Positions 34,248 to 42,391 of a stretch of DNA of 64,000 nt are shown here, piece after piece. The DNA comes from CAZWRV01 sp964636325 (GTDB taxonomy: Bacteria > Verrucomicrobiota > Lentisphaeria > Victivallales > GWF2-50-93). Numbering within the stretch: the first letter of the stretch is position 1; every line of letters begins with the position of its first letter. Below the pieces are notes generated by a model that was given only the letters and a program-made list of their open reading frames with translations, searched no databases and had not been told where the DNA came from. The translations under genes and the position numbers were made by a program. The stretch is taken from positions 12,583 to 76,582 of the forward strand of contig CAZWRV010000021.1 of assembly GCA_964636325.1 (NCBI GenBank), in the 5' to 3' direction.

Positions 34248-34697
34248 TCAGATCGGCGCGATTGCCATTCCGAAGACCATCTGGGTGTTCCCGACTCGGA
34301 TCAGGTCGCCGTCGCACAGCGATCTTTCGGCCATCTTCTTCCCGTTCACGAAGACCCCGTTCTTTGAGCCGAGGTCGGATATCTTCCAGTGTGCGCCGTG
34401 GCGCTGGAGCAGGCAGTGGAGCCTTGATATGTTGTCGTCGTCGATTACCAGGTCCGCCTGTTGTCCCCGGCCTATGCTGAGGGTGTCTCCTGCGAGCGCG
34501 CGGCATACCGGCTGCCGCCCTTTCTCGACGAGCACGATGTAGTCCTTGTCGATCGGGATGTCGTCAGCCCTGGAAAGCAGTTCGGTCACATACTGCAGGC
34601 GCTGCTTGACCTTGCTTACCTGCAAGGGATCGCTGTTGAATGCGTTGAGGGATGTGGTTATTTCCTGGTCGGTCAAGTTTGTACCGGACGAGGCCAT
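34248..34697 (-). CDS. FHA-domain protein
   Basis: About 149 residues. The C-terminal half is a forkhead-associated domain: LSIGRGQQADLVIDDDNISR, then LHCLLQRHGAHWKISDLGSK and NGVFVNGKK, with the phosphothreonine-binding R-x-(14)-S and N-G motifs. The N-terminal 60 residues are helical and polar. The ATG at 34697 is MASSGTNLTDQEIT. It lies 83 bp after the ECF sigma gene and is co-directional, so it may sense a phosphorylated partner, but no Ser/Thr kinase is in the window. Confidence 0.85.
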   Translation of the reverse strand: MASSGTNLTDQEITTSLNAFNSDPLQVSKVKQRLQYVTELLSRADDIPIDKDYIVLVEKGRQPVCRALAGDTLSIGRGQQADLVIDDDNISRLHCLLQRHGAHWKISDLGSKNGVFVNGKKMAERSLCDGDLIRVGNTQMVFGMAIAPI

Positions 34698-34780
34698 ATG
34701 CGGTATCTCCGTTACATTATAAGACGCATGCGTCCGCATTTCCTTACGGCGGATCCGTAAAAAAAGCCGTTTTTTCTGGC

Positions 34781-35404
34781 CTAGAAATGTTCCTTGAGCC
34801 TTTTCGCCTCCTCTATGACAAGTTGCTTGATCTTGTGCTTGTTCTGGGAAACGAGGTTGGGGTTGATGCCCATCTTCCTTGCTATGTCGCCGACCTTCAT
34901 GTTGTCGAGATATGTCAAGACGAAGCACTTGAATGTTTCAGGCCTTGAGCGGTTCTTGACGTTTTCGAGGGCGGTTCTCAGAACCTGCTCCTCGACGGCC
35001 TTGTCCCAGAGGAGGAACGACTTGTCCTCGGCACCTCCTTCAAGCAGCTCCTTGCCGCGGATATTGTCGACGTCGACATGGACTTCCGGCCTGGTCCTGC
35101 GGTAGGCGTCGACGATCTTGGACTCGACGATCCTGAAAAGGTATGAGCGGAAGCGGCCCTTCTCCTGCATGTAGTTGAACTTGGGCAGATGCTTGAACAG
35201 CGAGATGACCGTTTCCTGGAGCACATCCTCGGCAAGCTCCCCCGAACACCCCCTCTTCTTGGCGAAGTTCAGGATCACCGGCGCATACTTGTCGTAGAAG
35301 TGTGTCCACGAGTCCTCGTCGAAGGCCTGCAGCCTCTGGATGAAGGACTGGCTGGTCTTCTGGGTGTCGTCAGGCGCCGGAAGCTCGTCTGGCTGCGGCT
35401 TCAT
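34781..35404 (-). CDS. ECF-type sigma factor (PVC-style)
   Basis: The protein has 207 residues. Region 2: FYDKYAPVILNFAKKRGCSG, LAEDVLQETVISLFKHLPKF and GRFRSYLFRIVESKIVDAYR. Region 4: FKCFVLTYLDNMKVGDIARK and MGINPNLVSQNKHKIKQLV. No anti-sigma gene adjoins; an FHA protein does, an arrangement reported as a recurring one in planctomycete-type ECF loci. The Shine-Dalgarno AGAGGAG, 4 nt from the ATG, lies in the edge of the twin-hairpin element at 35409. Confidence 0.92.
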   Translation of the reverse strand: MKPQPDELPAPDDTQKTSQSFIQRLQAFDEDSWTHFYDKYAPVILNFAKKRGCSGELAEDVLQETVISLFKHLPKFNYMQEKGRFRSYLFRIVESKIVDAYRRTRPEVHVDVDNIRGKELLEGGAEDKSFLLWDKAVEEQVLRTALENVKNRSRPETFKCFVLTYLDNMKVGDIARKMGINPNLVSQNKHKIKQLVIEEAKRLKEHF

Positions 35405-35408
35405 AAAT

Positions 35409-35492
35409 CTCCTCTGGAACTCACCTGAAGTAACGCAGACATTCCTGCCCGCGGCATCGCAGGTAGGAATACCTGCGCTACTTTAAGTTTCA
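35409..35492 (+). repeat. Twin-hairpin element, copy 2, carrying the sigma-gene Shine-Dalgarno
   Basis: CTCCTCTGGAACTC (35409-35422), then GCAGACATTCCTGCCCGC (first hairpin decayed by two transitions) and GCAGGTAGGAATACCTGC. On the minus strand the CTCC edge reads GGAG and ends 4 nt before the sigma ATG. Confidence 0.85.
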
Positions 35493-35576
35493 CACCGACA
35501 AAACTGGCGGATTTCCTCGCCAGAGCGGCACTCCTCTGAAACTCGCCCATCTTTGTCGTTATCTTTGTCGTCTTCC

Positions 35577-35624
35577 GGAGGGTTGAGCCGAGCTCAACCG
35601 CGGCTCAGCACGGCTTCGCCCTCC
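35577..35624. repeat. GGAGGGTTGAGCCG stem-loop repeat (copy 2)
   Basis: GGAGGGTTGAGCCGAGCTCA, ACCGCGGCTCAGCACGGCTT and CGCCCTCC: GGAGGG pairs with CCCTCC, and the interior can form TTGAGC/GCTCAA and CCGCGG. It is related to 25926-25999. Confidence 0.65.
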
Positions 35625-35668
35625 ATCGAGTTTCTGAACGACAGAACTGCGAATCTCGCAGATGGCCA

Positions 35669-35750
35669 CTCCTCTGGAACTCACCTGAAGTAACTCAAAC
35701 ATTCCTGTCTGTGCCGTCGCAGGTAGGAATACCTGCGCTACTTAAGTTTC
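35669..35750 (+). repeat. Twin-hairpin element, copy 3
   Basis: CTCCTCTGGAACTC is followed by a weakened first hairpin (CAAACATTCCTGTCTGTG) and an intact GCAGGTAGGAATACCTGC. It lies in the long gap before the 2042-aa gene. No minus-strand gene starts at its edge. Confidence 0.85.
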
Positions 35751-36160
35751 CGTTCTAAAAAACTGCGGATTCCGCAGGCAAATATTATTTTCAGTCCACC
35801 TACAATACAGCGCTTTCACGGAAAAAAAAATGGCGCATCAGGGCAAATCGCTGGCATATTTTTTGCTTTATCGTGCTTCAAAAACTCCTGTGCCGAACGA
35901 TTTTTTCAGGGCGTGGCGCAACATTTTCCCATTTTTTTTCAGTAGCGGTATAAGGAATGATATGCCCCCCGTTATTACTTTTGAAATGAAAGTCTGAATT
36001 TATTTCGGAATTCCGTTTTCACGCTTAAAACACTGGCATGCGTGGAGCGTAATATTTTCAAATTTGCATTTGACATGGAGCAAGGCTATAATACATTAAT
36101 CAGTTTATAAGAAACCGGCATAAAACAAACTTTTACAATTTCTCAAAAAGGAGGAAGGCG

Positions 36161-39100
36161 ATGAAACTCATGAAGCTCTGGGCGGCGGCAACACTGCTCC
36201 TTACGATAGGGCTCGCATCGACGGGCGCTTGGGCCGCGACAAATTCTTCTGTCGGCAGGGAGCCTGCGGTCATATCGGTCAAGATACAGGTGGGCGACAA
36301 AGCCGGCGACCAGACGTTCACCGTATGGAACGCGGGAGGTCCGGATCCATTGGCATACTCCGTCGGCAACAACACCAGCGCACCTTCGGACGACCTCCAG
36401 ACCTACACGATAAAATATGAGCCTGCCGGGCACAACTGGGTGGCCAACGTAACGCCGTTGGTCGGCAGCTCGGCCGACGCCGCCGCCAAGAACACGCACA
36501 CCATCACGTTCAACACCGCCGGCCTGCCCGCCGGAAACTACATGGCGACCATATACGTAGTGAACAACGACAGCCTGTCCATCAACCCTGACACCGGCCA
36601 GAGAATTTATTCTGACGTCAAAACAGTCATCATCAACCTGAAGGTCGGCGTTCCTAAATTCAAATGCGGCCTTCCGAAGTTGCCTATTATTTTGGGTGAA
36701 GAGATGGGCAAGTATCCGAGCCTTGAGAACTTCATCGCGTTCAGGGGCGACCACCTAAACGGATCTGCGATCCTTGCGTTTCCCCCCGCCAAACAAGTAA
36801 TACCCGTAACTAATATCGGAGGCGGGAAAATGCGCGTCTATGTGACCGAAATTTCCGAGGATACGCCGGTCGAGAAATATCAAAAGCCCCCGGGTTCCGG
36901 CAGAATGATTCACGGAACGGATCCAAGCGGCGACGGCTACATCGTCGTAAACGCCGGCGAGACTGGGTTCGTCACCGTCAACTATTCAGGCCCTCCTGCT
37001 TCCGCGACTTACTGGTTTCCTGCAACGGGCACATACACGGCCTGGATCGTGATGGCATCTTACGACGACGACGACATGGCGCCCGCCATCGACAGCGGAG
37101 TTGACAACACTGTAAAAATAATAATGCGTGTCGGGCCGAAGGCCTTCGTCGACACCTGGGATCCCCCCAGGACGGGCGGCTGGGCTCATCCCGGCGGCCC
37201 CATACTCGCCCCCGTCGCCGGTTTTGCCAGAGAAGACCAGGAACCGGCCGACCTCTTCACGGTTCAGAACGACCCCGGCAACATTCTCAACAGCCGCGAC
37301 GTGCAAGGCCTCCCTCCGGAAGAGGTTGTCGCCGATCCCAGTATCAACTCGAACATGATGCGCTACACAATAAACCGCGGCGGCGACATGGGCGGCTCCT
37401 GGATCAAGGCCTCCATCAATGGCGCCCCGGTTGCGGACGACCAGACATTCACACTTGAAAACCCCGGCGACGGCAACTCGATCACCGTCAACTACAACAC
37501 TTCCGACCTGCCGGTAACCCCTCCGACCGATCCCGACCAGCCCGGAATAAAGGTCTATCAAGGCTACATATATGTCCGCCAGAACGACTATTTCGGCAAC
37601 AACGGCGCCAACTATGCCACCGACCAAAACGACATCAACACCGCCGGCGGAACCGGCGACAAGCCGAACCCGGCCGACGCGCCTCCCACATACTACCCCG
37701 ACACCATGCAGCACAGCACGGTCGTGCCGATATACCTGACGGTCCGCGGCCCGACAATCTCGACCGACTACAACTCCTTCAGCCAGACCATCCAACAGGG
37801 CGCGAACGCAAACACCCAGACATTCAAGATATGGAATCTATACGGCATGAGCCGCTTGCACTATTCTGTCAACGTGGAAGGCGCCGAGTTCCAAGGAACA
37901 AAGTGGTTGGAAGTCATTGATTCCGACCCGAACCAGGATTCGGACAATGAGACAGACAAGAACACGGTCACCTTGAAATACAACGCCTCCGGCCTCAAGA
38001 CCGGCGCATATACGGCGACCATCACGTACACCGACCAGAACGCGACGAACTCCCCGTATGTCGTAAATATAACGCTCCGGGTGCTCGGCCCGATCATAGC
38101 GACCGACAAGAACGACATGTATCCCGTCTGCATAGTCGGCAACAACGCCGTCAACGACACGCAGTTCTATGTTTGGAACGCCGACCAGGTTGGCGTCCCT
38201 CCGGGATATCTCGGTTCAATCCTCAACTATTCAATATCCACCTATGTCAACGAAGGCAGCTTCAACTGGATATCATGCGATCCCGTAAAGGGTACATCCT
38301 CCGCCATCAACAACGGCGTCGCCGACAAGGACCTCATCAAGGTCACATACATGACCTCCAACCTGCCGCCCGGAAAATACACCGGAGGGATCAAGGTTGT
38401 GAACTCGGACAACGGAAGCGAGAAGATAATCACGGTCAACCTCAATGTCCGAGCGCCGATGATCGCGACCAGCATAAACGAAATATATCAGAAGTGCGAC
38501 ATAGGCACGGACGCCGGAACGCAGTCATTCCAAGTTTGGAACTCAGGAGATACTGACACAACGCTGGTCTATTCTATCTCAGACGATGTTCAATGGCTTA
38601 CTCTGACAGACTCCAACCCAGCCCACATCTCCACCGGCGACGCGGACAGGAACACGATCACGCTCTCCTACAGCACGTCGGCCATGTCCGCTGGAATGTA
38701 TGATGGAATAATCACCATCCAGAGCGACAAGGCGCCAAATTCGCCTGTCCTAATCCCAGTCCATCTCGAGATACAGGCACCGGCGATCGGTCTTAGCACG
38801 ACGATATTGAATCCGACATGCCTGGCGGGCTTCGACGCAACCCAGCAGACCTTCGAGATATGGAACGGCGGCTACGCCACACTGAACTATACGATTTCGA
38901 CGGATCAGGCCTGGGTGGCCTGTTCGCCGTCCGGCGGCACTTCGAAGAACGTCAACGACAAGGACACGATAACGGTCACATACATGACCAAGGATCTCGC
39001 GCCGAACACCTATCAAGCCACAATTACCGTGGGCGATCCCAACGCCTCCAACACCCCCCAGCTCATCTCCATCAACCTGGTTGTCCAGAAACCGATGATG

Positions 39101-42100
39101 CAGACCGATAAGACCGCGATAGACGCCGTGGCTGACATCGGCCAAACGCCCCCGGCACAATCCTTCAAAGTCTGGAATCCCAACACAGGAAAGCTCAATT
39201 GGACCGCGGCAATCGATCCGGCTGGAACCCCCTGGCTGCAAATCTCACCCAATTCCGGCAGTTCCACCGGCGAACAAGACGTTGTCAATGTCACCTTCGT
39301 TGGTGCCGCTCTTCAGCCGCCGGGAGTGCACGAGGCCGACATAATCGTCACAGGCAAGGACGATGCCGACAAGGAGGTCACAGGCTCCCCAGTCAAAATC
39401 CACGTGACACTCTCGATCGGCCCCAGGGTCGAGACTAACATCACAGAGATAACCGCCGAGTGCTTCAAAGGCGGCGATGATCCGGGCAACCAGATGTTCA
39501 CGGTCAAGAACAGCGGTGTCGGCACACTGCATTACACCATAACGAAGCAGACGGCCGCAGCATGGCTCAACATCAACCCCATGAACGGGACATCGACAGG
39601 CCAGAACATCACCCATACCGTCTCATTCCCCGGCGCCAGGGATCTGCCTGCCGGCACCTACACGAACAAGATAGTCATAACCAACGACGACACAACCGAC
39701 CAGTCTTTCATCAATGTGACGCTCAAGGTCAACAGCGGCGCGATAATCGCGATGGAGCCCGACGAGCTCCCGGTCTCGTGCGCCAAGGGCTTCAATGCGG
39801 ATCCCGCGACATTTGAAGTCTGGAACGACGACACCGAGCACGGGAGCGCGTTGAACTATGTCCTTACATCGGGCAACTATGTTCCTGACGTCGGAGTTCA
39901 GTGGATCGCCGGCCTTTTCCCTAACGCCGGCTCATCCACAGGAGAACACGACGAGATCACGGTGAACTTCAACACCGCCGCCCTGGATGTCGGCACATAC
40001 GCGGCCGACATCATCATTACCGACGGCGCGGCTGAAAACTCCCCGCAGAAGATAACCGTCACACTTGAAGTCCTCGGTCCGACGATCGGAGTCGCGCCCA
40101 GTTCGCTCAGCGCGGCATGCGCCACGGGCCAAGACGCCCCGCCGACCACGTTCGAAGTATGGAACGCCGGCGGCGGAAACCTTGACTTCACGATTGCTGT
40201 AGACACCGGCGACGATCCGGTATGGATCGCCTGCGCGCCTGTCGCCGGGACGTCGACCGGCCCCAACGATCATAAGACCATCAATGTCACCTTCTCCACG
40301 AAGACACTTGAGGCGGGGGAATACGAAGGTGCCATCATAGTCACCTCGGCCGGTGCCACGAACTCCCCGCTCACGCTGCCGGTCAAGCTTGCTGTCGGCC
40401 AGCCCGAAATCGCGCTCAGCACCACAGAACTTGATCCCACCTGCCTCATGGGCTCCGACGCGGATCCTGAACTGTTCCAGGTGTGGAACTCAGGCAATGG
40501 CACGCTTAATTTCACGATCACCGACGACGCGCCTTGGCTCGCGTGCGCCCCCGCCGCCGGAACTTCGATCGACGCCGACGACAAGAAGACCATAACCGTC
40601 ACCTATGCCACGAAAGACATGGACACCGGAGTCTACAGCGCCAAGATCACCGTAGCCGACCCCGGCGCGATCAACACTCCGCAGGAAATTCTTGTGACAC
40701 TCACCGTGACGAAGGAAGTCCCGGCAGGGGCGACTGTGCATATCGCCGCCGACGAGGAAGGCATAACCAAGGATGCGGCCAACAAGATGATTTTCTGGCC
40801 CGACCAGACCGCCAACGCCAACGACGCTTCACAGAGGGATTCCGCCAAGCAGCCCGTCTGGACCAACGGCGTGATGAACAGCAAGCCTGCCGTTCTCTTC
40901 GGCGGTTCCACCTCGATGACATTCTTCAGCGCGGAAGGCATAAACCAGAGCGCCGCAGGCCCGTTCACCGCAAAGACAATCTGCCTGGTCTTCCAGACCG
41001 GCGGCGACATCGGCACGCGCCAGATGCTGCTGGCCCAGGGGGACAAGGACAGGGGCTTCAACATGTATATCGACAACAGGGTGCTCTATTTCGGCGCCTG
41101 GAACCTGACCAGCGACGGGCTCGGAACGCCTTGGTCGCCGCAGACATGGGCTAACATGCAGGTTCTTCCGAACCAGTCATACTGCGCGGTTCTATCATAC
41201 AACTACGTTGACGACCAGACCTACTATCTCAGGGGCATATTCTCGTATGTCGACCAGACCAGCCCCGACGGCATCAAGGAGGAGGTCTCCTCCGCCACAG
41301 GCTTCATCGGCAAGGTCTACCCGCAGACGCAGGGTCTTGTCATAGGGGCCTCCACACCTTCCTCTTATTTCCATGACGGAAAGACTTCCGGAGCGGCCAG
41401 CTTCGCCGGCTACATAGCTGAGATGGTTTACTACAACAGCGCACTCGACGACGCCACGAGGAGGGATCTCGAGAGCAACCTGGTCGGGAAATACGGCATC
41501 AGCGTCCCGCCCGTCCCTGCGGACGGCCTCGTTCTCTGGCTCAGGCCCGACTCGGGAGTTGACATGGACGCCTCCAACCTCGTGAAGACCTGGCTCGACA
41601 GATCCAACATGGCCGGGAAGAAGACGATGTCGCTGAAGCAGTCCTCCGCCAAGAAGAAACCGACCTATGTTGCGAGCGTCGTCAGCAACCAGCCCGGCAT
41701 AAGATACTCCGGCGCCCAGATAATGCAGGGAGCTAACAACAGCAGCATAAACGCCGACAAGCAGGGCTACAATGCCAGGAGCATATTCATCGTCTTCCAG
41801 ACCGGTTCTGAAGTCACCTCGCCCCAGGTGCTCTGGGCCGAAGGCGACAAGAAGGTCGGCCTGAACGTATTTCTGTCGGGCGGCAACCTCTGCCTCGGTG
41901 CATGGGGCACTAAGGCACCCAAGAATCAGATAGCCTGGGATCCGGTGTTTCTCAGCACCAACGTGACCAGCAACGCGCTCTACTGCGTTCAGTTCTCGCT
42001 TAACTACGACCAAGGGCAGCCCGCCAACACCAGTTTCGACGGTTACATCAACGGTGTCCTTTTCGGCAATTCCAACAAAGTGGGGCAGATATTCAAGCAC

Positions 42101-42289
42101 GCGCCGGGGGCGATGGGCGGGATAAAGGGCACTTCGAACCTTAACGGCGCTATAGCGAAAAGCGCATTCTACGCCGGCGATGTCCTCGAGATGCTGATGT
42201 ATAACAGCGTCCTGACTGTCGACGAAGTGAGCCAGCTGGAGTCCTATCTGAAGAGCAGGTACGGGATCAATTTCCCGCCTAACAACTGA
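36161..42289 (+). CDS. Giant secreted protein with BACON-like repeats and two LamG-like domains
   Basis: The protein has 2042 residues. The signal peptide MKLMKLWAAATLLLTIGLAS ends near AWA, and AAAGGAGG precedes the ATG. Residues about 40-520 hold divergent Ig-like domains. Residues about 529-1515 are nine tandem repeats of about 100-120 aa with the pattern F-x-V-W-N-x-G, N-Y-x-I-S, W-x-x-C-x-P-x-x-G-T-S, D-x-I-T-V-x-Y-x-T, G-x-Y-x-A-x-I-x-V, N-S-P, V-x-L-x-V. They resemble BACON-type beta-sandwiches used for mucin or carbohydrate adhesion. The C-terminal 520 residues are two LamG/concanavalin-like domains (LVLWLRPDSGVDMDASNLVK; SYLKSRYGINFPPN). There is no catalytic domain. Proximity to the T2SS suggests it is exported. 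Confidence 0.85.
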   Translation: MKLMKLWAAATLLLTIGLASTGAWAATNSSVGREPAVISVKIQVGDKAGDQTFTVWNAGGPDPLAYSVGNNTSAPSDDLQTYTIKYEPAGHNWVANVTPLVGSSADAAAKNTHTITFNTAGLPAGNYMATIYVVNNDSLSINPDTGQRIYSDVKTVIINLKVGVPKFKCGLPKLPIILGEEMGKYPSLENFIAFRGDHLNGSAILAFPPAKQVIPVTNIGGGKMRVYVTEISEDTPVEKYQKPPGSGRMIHGTDPSGDGYIVVNAGETGFVTVNYSGPPASATYWFPATGTYTAWIVMASYDDDDMAPAIDSGVDNTVKIIMRVGPKAFVDTWDPPRTGGWAHPGGPILAPVAGFAREDQEPADLFTVQNDPGNILNSRDVQGLPPEEVVADPSINSNMMRYTINRGGDMGGSWIKASINGAPVADDQTFTLENPGDGNSITVNYNTSDLPVTPPTDPDQPGIKVYQGYIYVRQNDYFGNNGANYATDQNDINTAGGTGDKPNPADAPPTYYPDTMQHSTVVPIYLTVRGPTISTDYNSFSQTIQQGANANTQTFKIWNLYGMSRLHYSVNVEGAEFQGTKWLEVIDSDPNQDSDNETDKNTVTLKYNASGLKTGAYTATITYTDQNATNSPYVVNITLRVLGPIIATDKNDMYPVCIVGNNAVNDTQFYVWNADQVGVPPGYLGSILNYSISTYVNEGSFNWISCDPVKGTSSAINNGVADKDLIKVTYMTSNLPPGKYTGGIKVVNSDNGSEKIITVNLNVRAPMIATSINEIYQKCDIGTDAGTQSFQVWNSGDTDTTLVYSISDDVQWLTLTDSNPAHISTGDADRNTITLSYSTSAMSAGMYDGIITIQSDKAPNSPVLIPVHLEIQAPAIGLSTTILNPTCLAGFDATQQTFEIWNGGYATLNYTISTDQAWVACSPSGGTSKNVNDKDTITVTYMTKDLAPNTYQATITVGDPNASNTPQLISINLVVQKPMMQTDKTAIDAVADIGQTPPAQSFKVWNPNTGKLNWTAAIDPAGTPWLQISPNSGSSTGEQDVVNVTFVGAALQPPGVHEADIIVTGKDDADKEVTGSPVKIHVTLSIGPRVETNITEITAECFKGGDDPGNQMFTVKNSGVGTLHYTITKQTAAAWLNINPMNGTSTGQNITHTVSFPGARDLPAGTYTNKIVITNDDTTDQSFINVTLKVNSGAIIAMEPDELPVSCAKGFNADPATFEVWNDDTEHGSALNYVLTSGNYVPDVGVQWIAGLFPNAGSSTGEHDEITVNFNTAALDVGTYAADIIITDGAAENSPQKITVTLEVLGPTIGVAPSSLSAACATGQDAPPTTFEVWNAGGGNLDFTIAVDTGDDPVWIACAPVAGTSTGPNDHKTINVTFSTKTLEAGEYEGAIIVTSAGATNSPLTLPVKLAVGQPEIALSTTELDPTCLMGSDADPELFQVWNSGNGTLNFTITDDAPWLACAPAAGTSIDADDKKTITVTYATKDMDTGVYSAKITVADPGAINTPQEILVTLTVTKEVPAGATVHIAADEEGITKDAANKMIFWPDQTANANDASQRDSAKQPVWTNGVMNSKPAVLFGGSTSMTFFSAEGINQSAAGPFTAKTICLVFQTGGDIGTRQMLLAQGDKDRGFNMYIDNRVLYFGAWNLTSDGLGTPWSPQTWANMQVLPNQSYCAVLSYNYVDDQTYYLRGIFSYVDQTSPDGIKEEVSSATGFIGKVYPQTQGLVIGASTPSSYFHDGKTSGAASFAGYIAEMVYYNSALDDATRRDLESNLVGKYGISVPPVPADGLVLWLRPDSGVDMDASNLVKTWLDRSNMAGKKTMSLKQSSAKKKPTYVASVVSNQPGIRYSGAQIMQGANNSSINADKQGYNARSIFIVFQTGSEVTSPQVLWAEGDKKVGLNVFLSGGNLCLGAWGTKAPKNQIAWDPVFLSTNVTSNALYCVQFSLNYDQGQPANTSFDGYINGVLFGNSNKVGQIFKHAPGAMGGIKGTSNLNGAIAKSAFYAGDVLEMLMYNSVLTVDEVSQLESYLKSRYGINFPPNN

Positions 42290-42324
42290 GTCCGGGCTCG
42301 CTTCCAGTACGTGATCGACACTTG

Positions 42325-42360
42325 AAAAGGTGCATGGCCGAAACAGGCGATGCACCTTTT
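42325..42360 (+). terminator. Hairpin terminator after the 2042-aa gene
   Basis: AAAAGGTGCAT (42325-42335) and ATGCACCTTTT (42350-42360) form a perfect 11-bp stem with a 14-nt loop, ending in four T. It stands 35 nt after the stop and 32 nt before the ATG of the peptidase gene, so the two giant genes need not share one transcript. Confidence 0.75.
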
Positions 42361-42391
42361 GTGGCAACATATCAATATAAGGATCACAATC

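Larger units (their letters stand above)
35405..36160. other. Long non-coding region with stacked repeats before the 2042-aa gene
   Basis: 756 bases without a gene. The left half carries twin-hairpin copies 2 and 3 (35409-35492, 35669-35750), an extra CTCCTCTGAAACTCGCC motif (35531-35547) and the GGAGGGTTGAGCCG stem-loop (35577-35624). The right half (35760-36150) is AT-rich, with A and T runs near 35820-35830 and 35935-35945. It should hold the promoter of the giant gene: TATAAT is at 36087-36092, but the TTGACA at 36070-36075 is only 11 nt away, too close to be its -35; TTGCAT at 36064-36069 gives 17 nt. Shine-Dalgarno AAAGGAGGA precedes the ATG. Confidence 0.6.

Noticed and set aside
36064..36092. 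TTGACA and TATAAT before the giant gene as a classical promoter
   Set aside because: The spacing between TTGACA and TATAAT is 11 nt, too short; only the TATAAT with TTGCAT at 17 nt is noted as possible.
41195..42370. 391-codon minus-strand frame in the LamG region of the giant gene
   Set aside because: The plus strand encodes two LamG-like domains; the antisense frame is compositional.
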